A DNA stretch of 34,393 nt from a virus. Positions within the stretch are counted from its first letter, which is position 1; every line of letters starts with the position of its first letter. Location: the IMG/VR virus record IMGVR_UViG_3300033141_005366, positions 1 through 34,393 of that record; one strand, written 5' to 3'. Shown piece after piece: positions 27,192 to 34,159 of the stretch. The translations under genes were made by a program, and so were the position numbers. The notes beneath the pieces are model-generated. The model was given only the letters and a program-made list of their open reading frames with translations, had not been told where the DNA came from and did not search any database.

Positions 27192-28816
27192 TCGATACCC
27201 CGTTCCTCGTAGATGCTTCGTTGTGGTTGATTGTCGGCGGCCCACAGGCCGACGGCCATTATGGCGGCGACGATTCCGTCGATCTTTTCCGTCGAGCGTT
27301 CTTTGTCGGGCTTGAGGTTGCCGGCGGGGTCGGTTTTCACAGCGACGTTGGAAGCCATCCATCGCAGGATCGGATTGCCGCCGTGGGCGATTTTCTGCTC
27401 CAGCAGAAGCCGCTCGAACTCCTTCGTCGGTGCGGCCATCGAGGCGAAACCCTGGCCGAAGCTGACGACCTCGAAGCCATCCCCCTGGAGTTGAGTAGTT
27501 ATCTGTGCCGCATTCCAGCGGTCTATGGCGATTTGGCGGATATCGTAACTTTGTCCAAGCTCGTTGATGTCCCGGCGGATTACGTCATAGTCGATGACGT
27601 CGCCTTCGGTCAGCTTGATGAGGCCGTCGCGCGCCCATTGGATATAGGGAACGCGGTCGCGTCTTTCTCTTTCCCGGGCGTTCTCCTCCGGTATCCAGAA
27701 CCTCGGCAGTATGACGAGTCTTTCGTCATATGGAATGAGCAGAACGAACGCGGCTATGTCGGTATTGGAGGCGAGGTCGAGACCGGCATAGCATGGGAGA
27801 CCGCGAAGTTGCATTTGTGGAACGGTCTGTCCACACGCTTCCCATCGCTCCATTTGAATCCAGCGGACGGCCTGCTCGGTCCACATGTTGAGCGTGTAGC
27901 GCTTGAATGCGTTTTCCTTCGCCGGCGATTGTTGAGCCTCGGCACACGCCTCTGCGATAGCCGCCTCGGTGATAGTGTGGCCGAGGCTGGGGTTGGCTTT
28001 GGCCCAGACGCGGGGGTCGCGCCAATCGTCGTCTTCATTGGCGGCGTAGATGACCGGCAGAAAGCTGATATCCTCTATGATTCCATCGCGGACCTTGAGC
28101 GCGTAATCGTGCTGCTCATAGCAAATCGAATGCTTGTCGTAACCGGCGGTGGTGATGGATATGAGAAGGGGCTGGCGACGCGCCCGGCCGGCGTATCGGA
28201 GAGTATCCCACAGACGGCGGTCCGGCTGGGCGTGGAGTTCATCGAAGAGGATGCCGTGTGCGTTGAGACCTTCCTGCCTGTAGGCGTCGGCGGAGAGTGC
28301 CTTGAGGAACGAATGCGTTTCTGGAAATCCGATGTGCTTCTGTGAAGGTGTGATGAGCAGCCGCTCTGAGAGTGCGGGTTGATCCTCCGCCATTGCCGCT
28401 GCGGCCCGGTAGATGATGCCGGCCTGGTGGCGGTCGGCGGCGGCGATGTATATCTGCGCTCCGGGCTCGCCGTCGGCAATGAGGAGATAAAGCGCGAGCC
28501 CGGCAAGGAGAGTGCTTTTCCCATTCTTCTTGGGTATCTCGATGTAAGTGGTGCGATAACGTCTTGTGCCGTCGGGCCGCTTCCAGCCGAACAGCGGCGC
28601 GATGACGTCTCGCCATTCCCATTCGAGCAGTTCAAACGGCCGGCCGGCGAACGCGCCGTCGGTATGGCGGAGAAGTTTGGCGAAAAACCTGCTGACGCGG
28701 AGGGCGGCGTTCTCATCGAAATAACAGCCGGCGGCCACGGCCGCCTCGTCCGCGGGCGATTTTATCCACTTCTTGTATGATTTTGTCGATAATGGTGGTG
28801 CCTCTTGGAGTTTCAT
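27182..28816 (-). CDS. terminase large subunit (HK97 type)
   Basis: A 544-residue protein. Residues 95-102 PKKNGKST form the Walker-A-like ATPase site in YIEIPKKNGKSTLLAGLALY. GILFDELHAQ (188-197) is Walker B. ISITTAGYDKHSICYEQHDY is the coupling region. AGLDLASNTDIAAFVLL supplies the first nuclease Asp, and EKIDGIVAAIMAVGLW near the end supplies the last acidic residue. The length is normal for the Terminase_1 family. No clear Shine-Dalgarno precedes ATG 28816, 35 bases after the TerS stop. It is the packaging motor and nuclease. Confidence 0.95.
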   Translation of the reverse strand: MKLQEAPPLSTKSYKKWIKSPADEAAVAAGCYFDENAALRVSRFFAKLLRHTDGAFAGRPFELLEWEWRDVIAPLFGWKRPDGTRRYRTTYIEIPKKNGKSTLLAGLALYLLIADGEPGAQIYIAAADRHQAGIIYRAAAAMAEDQPALSERLLITPSQKHIGFPETHSFLKALSADAYRQEGLNAHGILFDELHAQPDRRLWDTLRYAGRARRQPLLISITTAGYDKHSICYEQHDYALKVRDGIIEDISFLPVIYAANEDDDWRDPRVWAKANPSLGHTITEAAIAEACAEAQQSPAKENAFKRYTLNMWTEQAVRWIQMERWEACGQTVPQMQLRGLPCYAGLDLASNTDIAAFVLLIPYDERLVILPRFWIPEENARERERRDRVPYIQWARDGLIKLTEGDVIDYDVIRRDINELGQSYDIRQIAIDRWNAAQITTQLQGDGFEVVSFGQGFASMAAPTKEFERLLLEQKIAHGGNPILRWMASNVAVKTDPAGNLKPDKERSTEKIDGIVAAIMAVGLWAADNQPQRSIYEERGIEWI

Positions 28817-28851
28817 TGTTGCTTGTTGTTCGACCTTTGGTTGAGTTTTGT

Positions 28852-29352
28852 TCAGCCGGTCCGTGATTCAGCGGAGTCGAGGAATTCTTTGAGCGGGTCG
28901 TCTTTCGATCCAGACGCGGCGCCGACGTGCTGGCGAGAGGCCGGGGTCATTCCGAGCTCGCCGAGGATTTTGATGAGTTGGCGCTGGGCTTTGTCGGCGA
29001 TGGCCAGCCAGGGGTTTTCGCGGATTTGGCCATTACTCGTTCTGATGAGACAGCCGATGACGCGGCCGGCGGCATCGCGGTCGTTCGCGAGATGATCTTC
29101 GGCTTCCCGCCAGCGCTGGTAGGTGCGCGCGTAGACTTCGAGCGTTACCGGATTGCATGTTGCGAGCAGGCCCAGCCGGCCGAGTTCGTCGCGCATTCTC
29201 CGCCATTCGCGGCGGCCGATATCTGATAGTCCACGCGGGCAGTACTGCTTCTTCGGCCATTCCCCCGCTGGCGGTTCCGCGATAGGGCGTCGGCCCGGAT
29301 TACCCTTGAGCCTTTTGATTGCTGCGGGCAGAGGTCTTCGACCTTTCCCCAT
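28852..29352 (-). CDS. terminase small subunit (P27 family)
   Basis: A 166-residue protein. ATG 29352 follows AAAGGAGCAGGAATA. MGKGRRPLPAAIKRLKGNPG is the diagnostic P27 start, then CPRGLSDIGRREWRRMRDEL, VTLEVYARTYQRWREAEDHL, SNGQIRENPWLAIADKAQRQ and ILGELGMTPASRQHV. It recognises the packaging site and regulates TerL. An intrinsic-terminator-like hairpin lies just upstream in the end of the HNH gene. Confidence 0.94.
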   Translation of the reverse strand: MGKGRRPLPAAIKRLKGNPGRRPIAEPPAGEWPKKQYCPRGLSDIGRREWRRMRDELGRLGLLATCNPVTLEVYARTYQRWREAEDHLANDRDAAGRVIGCLIRTSNGQIRENPWLAIADKAQRQLIKILGELGMTPASRQHVGAASGSKDDPLKEFLDSAESRTG

Positions 29353-29366
29353 TATTCCTGCTCCTT

Positions 29367-29711
29367 TCATTTCGCGAAAAAATGCCTGCGGTTGCCCCCC
29401 CGGTCGCAGGCGCGGCTATTGCCATGATTTGATAGCCCCCCCTCTATCCGTGCGTGGCATCGACGGCATAACGCCATGACGTTCGCCTCGTCGAGCCTCG
29501 CTCCGCCCGCCCGAAGTGGAATGATATGATGCAATTCTTCCGCTTCACGCCCGCACTTTTCGCATAACGGCCGTTTTGCCAGAATCCATTTTCGAAATCG
29601 CCGCCAGCTCCAGTCATAACCCCTCGCACCTGGATTCGGTCGAGACGGCCACGTTCTCGCGCGTCGAGCCTTCCCTTTTATCTGCCCGTAACTCTTCGGT
29701 TTCGTCGGCAT
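29367..29711 (-). CDS. HNH endonuclease next to terminase
   Basis: A 114-residue protein. A basic N-terminus (KPKSYGQIKGKARRARTWPS) and YDWSWRRFRKWILAKRP are followed by the HNH/zinc module: CEKCGREAEELHHIIPLRAG, then DEANVMALCRRCHARIEG, with two CxxC pairs and HH...N...H. HNH proteins beside terminases support cos-end packaging in HK97-like phages. GAGG lies seven bases before ATG 29711, and promoter P4 drives it. The last codons contain the terminator hairpin. Confidence 0.92.
   Translation of the reverse strand: MPTKPKSYGQIKGKARRARTWPSRPNPGARGYDWSWRRFRKWILAKRPLCEKCGREAEELHHIIPLRAGGARLDEANVMALCRRCHARIEGGLSNHGNSRACDRGGNRRHFFAK
29377..29411 (-). terminator. intrinsic terminator inside the end of HNH
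   Basis: GCCTGCG (29411-29405) pairs with CGCAGGC (29390-29384) around a 14-nt G-rich loop, then A and six T (29382-29377). It would stop transcripts from P4 before TerS. Confidence 0.7.
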
Positions 29712-29746
29712 TTATCAGCCTCACAAATATCCTCTTTGCCGCATGA

Positions 29747-29775
29747 ATTATACCACATTTCCCGTAGTTTGTCAA
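29747..29775 (-). promoter_or_regulatory. promoter P4 ahead of HNH/terminase
   Basis: TTGACA (29775-29770), a 17-bp spacer ending ATGTGG, TATAAT (29752-29747): perfect hexamers with extended -10. It overlaps the stop of the glycosyltransferase gene and starts the packaging operon. Confidence 0.88.
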
Positions 29776-30542
29776 AGTGCCTGTTTCGCAGTATCATAAG
29801 CCAGCCGTATCTTCTGCCTCCGTTCGATAGTAACTTTATACTGCCCGACCCTTTTGCTCGTTTTGCCCGCCCCGAAATGCACATACTTCCCCCACTTGGC
29901 GGTCATCAGTTTCCTGCTCGATACCTCCCCCTCGCCCGTTCGTATCCCCTGCAGCCCCCCCGACCCGCTGAATATCGGCCCGTGGTCAAAATAGAAACGC
30001 GTATCGCAATACAGAATCCGCCGCTTCAAAAGACATTGCAGCGTCAAATCCATATCTTCATAATCCGACAATCGTTCATCGCACCTGAATTCACGCCCGA
30101 TCATTCCCCACGAACAACTCACCGGCGAGGTCAACGAAATCGGATCATACAATCTGATCGACAGCGGATTAACAATCCGGCCCCAGCAGAACAATGGGAC
30201 ATCCAGGTCATGAGCGATTTGAATCCCATTCTCGATAATCCGCAGGATGCATTCCGGCTCCGTGATCGTCCGAGGTCGTTTCCCAATGAGCGCCTTCACC
30301 GATTTCAGATCATCATCGATCATTACCACGCATTCTTCGGGCGTGTTATCCAGAATCCAGTTCCGTACCGCCGCGATGCCCGACAATGGCGGATGCGGCA
30401 GGATTTCATTCGACGTCACCCTCCTGTACTCCTCCACCTCTCTCTCGTCCACTGTGATGACCGCGCTCGGCAGCAGCTTGCACACGTGCGCCATTTTCTC
30501 CGTCCGCCTGCGGCTCGGAACGACGATCCGGTACGGTATCAT
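29772..30542 (-). CDS. TET-associated-type (TAGT-like) glycosyltransferase
   Basis: A 256-residue protein from ATG 30542 (GGAG nine bases upstream). The pattern is IPYRIVVPSRRRTEKMAHV, AVITVDEREVEEYRRV, ILPHPPLSGIAAVRNWILD, then VVMIDDDLKSVKAL with the DDD metal site. A conserved middle (YDPISLTSPVSCSWGMIGRE) and SDYEDMDLTLQCLLKRRILY follow. I place it in the TET-associated glycosyltransferase family, which in phages is linked to glycosylation of modified cytosine. It neighbours a ParB-fold gene and is in the same module as the C5-methyltransferase. No TET gene is visible. Substrate inferred. Confidence 0.75.
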   Translation of the reverse strand: MIPYRIVVPSRRRTEKMAHVCKLLPSAVITVDEREVEEYRRVTSNEILPHPPLSGIAAVRNWILDNTPEECVVMIDDDLKSVKALIGKRPRTITEPECILRIIENGIQIAHDLDVPLFCWGRIVNPLSIRLYDPISLTSPVSCSWGMIGREFRCDERLSDYEDMDLTLQCLLKRRILYCDTRFYFDHGPIFSGSGGLQGIRTGEGEVSSRKLMTAKWGKYVHFGAGKTSKRVGQYKVTIERRQKIRLAYDTAKQAL

Positions 30543-31191
30543 TCCCTTCATCTCCAATCAATTTCAGCAACCGCGACGCTTCCACAGCCCGCCCCAGTCC
30601 TATGCGCCGTTTCCCGGGCACCGGGCTCGCGTTCACCTGCTTCAGCCCCAGTCTCTCGCACAATGCATACCAATCCCTCGTATTTCGCGCCAGAACAATG
30701 ACATAGTCATAATGTTCGTACGGCAGTAATTCCATTTCGGGCGGACCTTCATTCTCCTCAACCAGGTCCGCCGTCGCGACAGTCTCCACCTCGATTTCGC
30801 ACAACCGCAGCGCCTCCGTCGTCGCCGGGTCGAAGGCAGCCAGTTCCTGTGCCAGCTCCTTCACCTTCGGCGTGAACTTCCCCGCCACCAGCTCGCTGTT
30901 CGCCGCGATAGACGCCATCTGCGCCCGCTTCTCCTCCCAGTCCACCCGCCGGATTTTGATTTCTTTCCCGTCCGGCAGCTTGATAACATCTCTCTCGATC
31001 CTCAAGTCCCCATACATCTCCCTCAGCATCCTCACCCGCTGATTTCCCGCAATAATCGTATTGTCCTTGTTCACTACGATCCCGCTCAAATCGCCGAACT
31101 CCTTCAGCGACGTCTTCAATGCGTGCTCCCCCTGCGCGTCTATTGTCCTGGGATTCCACGCCGGATGCCGCAGCTCGCTCAGCTTCATCAT
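30406..31191 (-). CDS. ParB/sulfiredoxin-fold protein
   Basis: A 261-residue protein. Residues 3-60 form a ParB N-terminal domain: LSELRHPAWNPRTIDAQGEH, EFGDLSGIVVNKDNTIIAGN with QRV (box II-like IIAGNQR at 46-52), and later KIRRVDWEEKRAQMASIAAN. Residues about 150-210 (ELLPYEHYDYVIVLARNTRD, GKRRIGLGRAVEASRLL) match the usual end of phage ParB-like proteins, but the frame continues about 50 residues into the glycosyltransferase gene as low-complexity sequence. Phage ParB-like proteins act as nucleases or in DNA-modification clusters. GGAGG precedes the start. Confidence 0.85.
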   Translation of the reverse strand: MMKLSELRHPAWNPRTIDAQGEHALKTSLKEFGDLSGIVVNKDNTIIAGNQRVRMLREMYGDLRIERDVIKLPDGKEIKIRRVDWEEKRAQMASIAANSELVAGKFTPKVKELAQELAAFDPATTEALRLCEIEVETVATADLVEENEGPPEMELLPYEHYDYVIVLARNTRDWYALCERLGLKQVNASPVPGKRRIGLGRAVEASRLLKLIGDEGNDTVPDRRSEPQADGENGARVQAAAERGHHSGRERGGGVQEGDVE

Positions 31192-31586
31192 TACACCTCC
31201 GTCAAACTCCCCGCCCTGTACAACCCCGACGCCATCTGCCGGGCCGTCCGCAACAGTTCCAATTCAATGATCCGCAGAATCCGCCGCGACCGCCTTTCCT
31301 GCCCCAGCCACAGCAACAGAACCGCCCGCCGCCTGGGCGCATCGAACCCCCACGCCTCCACCACCCTGCTCGGCAATGGCGGACGGCACAATCCCCCTTT
31401 CCAGTGCTCATTTCCGACGCATTCCCGGAAACGCCGAATGAACCATGCCGCACGGCACAGCGACTTCCGATAATCCCCCAGGTCCGCCTCTAAAAGCGAG
31501 ATCAATGCCGCTCCCAGGTGATAACTCAAGGCCCATCGTTCGATCACCATCATCGGATCGATTCCACCGTGCAGGGCGTCTTTCAT
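31191..31586 (-). CDS. DUF3310-like small protein
   Basis: A 131-residue protein. GIDPMMVIERWALSYHLGAA and LISLLEADLGDYRKSLCRAA, WFIRRF resemble the DUF3310 core (a small helical phage family sometimes called nucleotide-kinase-like). The C-terminal half is basic and helical (RRRAVLLLWLGQERRSRRIL, ELELLRTARQMASG). GAGGAGATGAGAGG precedes the ATG, and the stop overlaps the ParB start (TAATG). Family assignment is tentative. Confidence 0.65.
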   Translation of the reverse strand: MKDALHGGIDPMMVIERWALSYHLGAALISLLEADLGDYRKSLCRAAWFIRRFRECVGNEHWKGGLCRPPLPSRVVEAWGFDAPRRRAVLLLWLGQERRSRRILRIIELELLRTARQMASGLYRAGSLTEV

Positions 31587-31598
31587 CCTCTCATCTCC

Positions 31599-32288
31599 TC
31601 ACTTCCGCAATTTCTTTATCACCGCACTCGCCTGGGCGATTGTCAAATCCTTCAATGCCGACACCCCCATATCGCGGCAAATGTCATCCACAACGACCCC
31701 GCTCTCCGCCGCCATATTCCTGATCGCCTTCAACTGATTCTCCGTCGCCGATCGCGTCCGGCCGCCACCTTGGTTCCGCCCCTGCGCCCTCTCCTGCTGC
31801 CCCGCCTCATCAATCAGCATAAACAAATGCTGCAGCATCAGCCGCCGGCTCATTCGCAACGCCGTCGCCAGCCCGTGCCCATTCGCATCCGAACCTTCGC
31901 CCGGCATTTCAAGCGTCACTACCGCTCCGATCTCCGGGCTCCCAGCCACGATCCGCCATTGCACCATCACCCGCACGACCCGCTGTCGCCGCAGGTTATT
32001 CACACCATAACCCGCATCTTCCGTCCCGCCGCCCCTCTCGGGCAGTTCCACCCAGACATCTTCAATCGACTGCACAGTCGGGACTATCACAATCCCCTGC
32101 TCAATCAACAACGGCCGGACAGCATTATCCACCGCCGCCGCGCTTTGATATTCAAATTGTGGACCCGCAGTCGGCGAGCATGTCCGCACCGCCGGGCACC
32201 CCGCCATCACCTCCGCCAACTTCTGCAGCAATCCATGTTTTCCCGCGACTTGATCCATCGTTTTCGTTTCGTCCTGCCCCTTATTCAT
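31599..32288 (-). CDS. erf: ERF-family single-strand annealing protein
   Basis: A 229-residue protein. ATG 32288 follows AAAGGAG. The ERF domain covers about residues 15-165: GKHGLLQKLAEVMAGCPAVR, QFEYQSAAAVDNAVRPLLIE, QGIVIVPTVQSIEDVWVELP, RVMVQWRIVAGSPEIGAVVT, and HGLATALRMSRRLMLQHLFM. The C-terminus (NQLKAIRNMAAESGVVVDDI, TIAQASAVIKKLRK) is a small helical DNA-binding-type domain. ERF proteins anneal single strands in phage recombination and genome circularisation. An exonuclease partner is not seen nearby. Confidence 0.9.
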   Translation of the reverse strand: MNKGQDETKTMDQVAGKHGLLQKLAEVMAGCPAVRTCSPTAGPQFEYQSAAAVDNAVRPLLIEQGIVIVPTVQSIEDVWVELPERGGGTEDAGYGVNNLRRQRVVRVMVQWRIVAGSPEIGAVVTLEMPGEGSDANGHGLATALRMSRRLMLQHLFMLIDEAGQQERAQGRNQGGGRTRSATENQLKAIRNMAAESGVVVDDICRDMGVSALKDLTIAQASAVIKKLRK

Positions 32289-32895
32289 TTTTGTTTTCTC
32301 CTTTCTTCCGGCAACACACATCCATTGGACAATCATCACACATCACGCCATGCCCGGTCGCCTGGCAATATGGCGGCAGTTGAAGCCGCTCCGCCAGCCG
32401 GAGCCGGTCGAGTCCGCGACCGAAATGCCGCCTCGCCGCCTCGTCCACCTTCGCCAGCATCTCGGCATAGCGCCGTTGCACCTCCGGCCGCCGTGCCCTC
32501 TCCCGTGCCCGCGCTTCCGCTTCAGCACGCCGCTTCTCCGCATCCCGCCGCGCAGCCTCTTCGAACCGCCTCCTCGTCTCCACTATGCACGCAGGCCGTT
32601 CGAACCGCGTGCACGTCTTGCAGCACTTCAACGCCGGATCATACTCCCCGAACCTCACGCAGCGGCCGACCGCCGCCGCCCTCGCCTTCTCCGCCTTCTC
32701 CTCCCCCTCACCCTCATCACCAGCCACGTCCCCATCCACCCGCGCCGCGATGCACCGCCTGTATACATCCGGCCGCTCATTACGGCACTTCTCCCACTCG
32801 TCCGCGTCAGGACAATGCGCCTGCCGGAAACATCCCGGCAACCGCTCCGACTCCTCCCCCGGTTCCCATACCGCACTTTCAGCCATCCTGCTCAT
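32281..32895 (-). CDS. cysteine-rich hypothetical protein
   Basis: A 204-residue protein from ATG 32895 (overlaps the upstream stop as ATGA, AGGAG upstream). It has three Cys clusters: GCFRQAHCPDADEWEKC near the N-terminus, CVRFGEYDPALKCCKTCTRF in the middle, and YCQATGHGVMCDDCPMDVCC at the end. Between the last two lies a long charged helix (RFEEAARRDAEKRRAEAEAR). It probably binds several metals (zinc or Fe-S). It sits just before ERF in the recombination operon. No family recognised. Confidence 0.75.
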   Translation of the reverse strand: MSRMAESAVWEPGEESERLPGCFRQAHCPDADEWEKCRNERPDVYRRCIAARVDGDVAGDEGEGEEKAEKARAAAVGRCVRFGEYDPALKCCKTCTRFERPACIVETRRRFEEAARRDAEKRRAEAEARARERARRPEVQRRYAEMLAKVDEAARRHFGRGLDRLRLAERLQLPPYCQATGHGVMCDDCPMDVCCRKKGENKNE

Positions 32896-33119
32896 CGCCA
32901 TTTCTCCTTTCGGTCCTGAAGAACTCGTTCGAACCACTCGCACTTCGTCTCCGCAGCGCAAATCAGCAGATGCATATCTCGCAGCACATTCAGCGCCCTC
33001 CGCATATTCTCATCTTCCCACGCCATCCGCAGCAGGTTCATATCCTGCCGCAATCCACAAACCAAGCGTGCCATCGGATCGCTTTCCCCTTGAGACCGCC
33101 CAACCGCCTTTCCCATCAT
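32892..33119 (-). CDS. 75-aa hypothetical protein
   Basis: A small, mostly helical protein (ARLVCGLRQDMNLLRMAWED, MRRALNVLRDMHLLICAAET). AGGGGG lies five bases before ATG 33119; a second ATG follows directly. Its stop overlaps the Cys-rich gene start. No family recognised. It is the first gene left of the putative origin. Confidence 0.68.
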   Translation of the reverse strand: MMGKAVGRSQGESDPMARLVCGLRQDMNLLRMAWEDENMRRALNVLRDMHLLICAAETKCEWFERVLQDRKEKWR

Positions 33120-33222
33120 TTTTTTCCCCCTGTGTGTCTCTCACCTCTCCACCCCCGCCGAGGCCATGGAAATCGCATCGACACCAGGAACGTTATGACT
33201 TACACACACAGTTTATATACCC

Positions 33223-33357
33223 TGTACTCTGTACTCTGTACTCTCCCCCCACTATCCCCTCCATACGCACCGCATACACCACGCATATCCCATGTTTATC
33301 CCCCGCGTACACCAGGCGTATCCCCCCCATATCCACCGCATACATCCGGCATACCCT
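33223..33357. repeat. putative replication origin: 7-bp and 11-bp repeat arrays
   Basis: TGTACTC occurs three times in tandem (33223-33243), next to AT-rich TTTATATA (33212-33219). From about 33259 to 33357 an imperfect 11-bp unit (of type CCGCATACACC / ACGCATATCCC) repeats about nine times. Three larger 33-bp units start at 33270, 33303 and 33336. The array overlaps the end of the winged-helix-like gene. Iterons beside an initiator-like gene and an AT-rich stretch are the makings of a phage origin. The rest of 33120-33222 holds no gene. Confidence 0.6.
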
Positions 33358-33694
33358 CCCCCTTCCAACCCCGCAGCCTCGGATGTTTTTCCCGCACCCC
33401 GATCACCCGAATCGACCCATCATCCTGCCACGCCAGTAACGCAAACTCTTGACCGCAAAGCACTTTCAGCGACTCCTTCACCGCCCTCGACGAAAGCCCC
33501 GTGCTCAGTTGCAACCACCGCAGCAGACTCCCGCCCGGCACCCTAACAATCTCATCTCTGCAATGCACCGCCCACGCCCAGATCCAAAGGTACAGCTTGA
33601 CAGCGTTCGCCGGCAGCAGAACAAATCGCGGGTCCCGACAGAATTCTGTCTCAAGCCTGCAAAATTCTGTCTCAAGTCTGCATTTTTTTGTCAT
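33296..33694 (-). CDS. winged-helix-like replication protein (initiator candidate)
   Basis: A 132-residue protein. ATG 33694 is chosen; ATG 33706 is also possible. The N-terminus has a duplicated heptapeptide CRLETEF encoded by a 21-bp tandem repeat (33641-33682). The core (FVLLPANAVKLYLWIWAWAV, VPGGSLLRWLQLSTGLSSRA, VKESLKVLCGQEFALLAWQD) fits a helix-turn-helix/winged helix like the N-terminal part of DnaD-like or replisome-organiser proteins. The Gly-rich end (DVCGGYGGDTPGVRGG) is encoded by the iteron array. It lacks a clear Shine-Dalgarno and overlaps the upstream gene by 23 bases. Confidence 0.68.
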   Translation of the reverse strand: MTKKCRLETEFCRLETEFCRDPRFVLLPANAVKLYLWIWAWAVHCRDEIVRVPGGSLLRWLQLSTGLSSRAVKESLKVLCGQEFALLAWQDDGSIRVIGVREKHPRLRGWKGEGMPDVCGGYGGDTPGVRGG

Positions 33695-34073
33695 AATCAT
33701 GCTCACATTGCGCCCGGGCCATCGTCCCCGCAGCCCCCCCGCCGGCTTCCGCTCGCGCCACCCTCTTCATCATTTCCGTGGCCAACCGAACCTCCCGCCG
33801 GGCCAACGCGAAAAGCCGCCGCGACCGCCGCAGAGCCGCCACGCACGCCTCCGCCACAGCCCCATCGATTTCACCCGATTCACCCTCGCCAAGGCGTTTC
33901 TGAATCATCTTCTTCCGCTCCGTGCACAGCAGGCAAAGCGCATACAGCTCCACATCCAGCTTCATTCCCGCCAGCACCCCCTCGCCCGGATTACAAGCGA
34001 TGCACGGTATCCACCGCTTCGCTCCCCCTCCCCCTCCCCCAGCCGTCGATTCGTACATTTGCACCGATTCCAT
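33672..34073 (-). CDS. hypothetical protein with Cys pairs and helical tail
   Basis: A 133-residue protein. ATG 34073 follows GGAG by eight bases. The N-terminal part has a Gly6 run and RWIPCIACNPGEGVLAG, then LYALCLLCTERKKMIQKRL: two CxxC pairs, probably a zinc site. The C-terminal half is a charged helix (VAALRRSRRLFALARREVRL, EMMKRVARAEAGG). No family recognised. It lies between the methyltransferase and the initiator-like gene. The 86 bases upstream of it (34074-34159) show no further gene. Confidence 0.68.
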   Translation of the reverse strand: MESVQMYESTAGGGGGGAKRWIPCIACNPGEGVLAGMKLDVELYALCLLCTERKKMIQKRLGEGESGEIDGAVAEACVAALRRSRRLFALARREVRLATEMMKRVARAEAGGGAAGTMARAQCEHDYDKKMQT

Positions 34074-34159
34074 ATTTCCATCTCCCAATGCAGCAGCATC
34101 TTCACGGCAATACTATTGTTATCCTCCTGCCGGCTATTGTATTATTTGCTCGCAAGCGA

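Noticed and set aside
33223-33357. CRISPR array
   Set aside because: Units are 7 and 11 bp with no unique spacers and no cas genes. They fit iterons or coding repeats.
31518-33452. Very long plus-strand open frame (over 600 codons), Pro/His/Arg-rich
   Set aside because: It is antisense to ERF, the Cys-rich gene and others with good ribosome sites and overlaps. The composition is that expected opposite G-rich coding strands in high-GC DNA.
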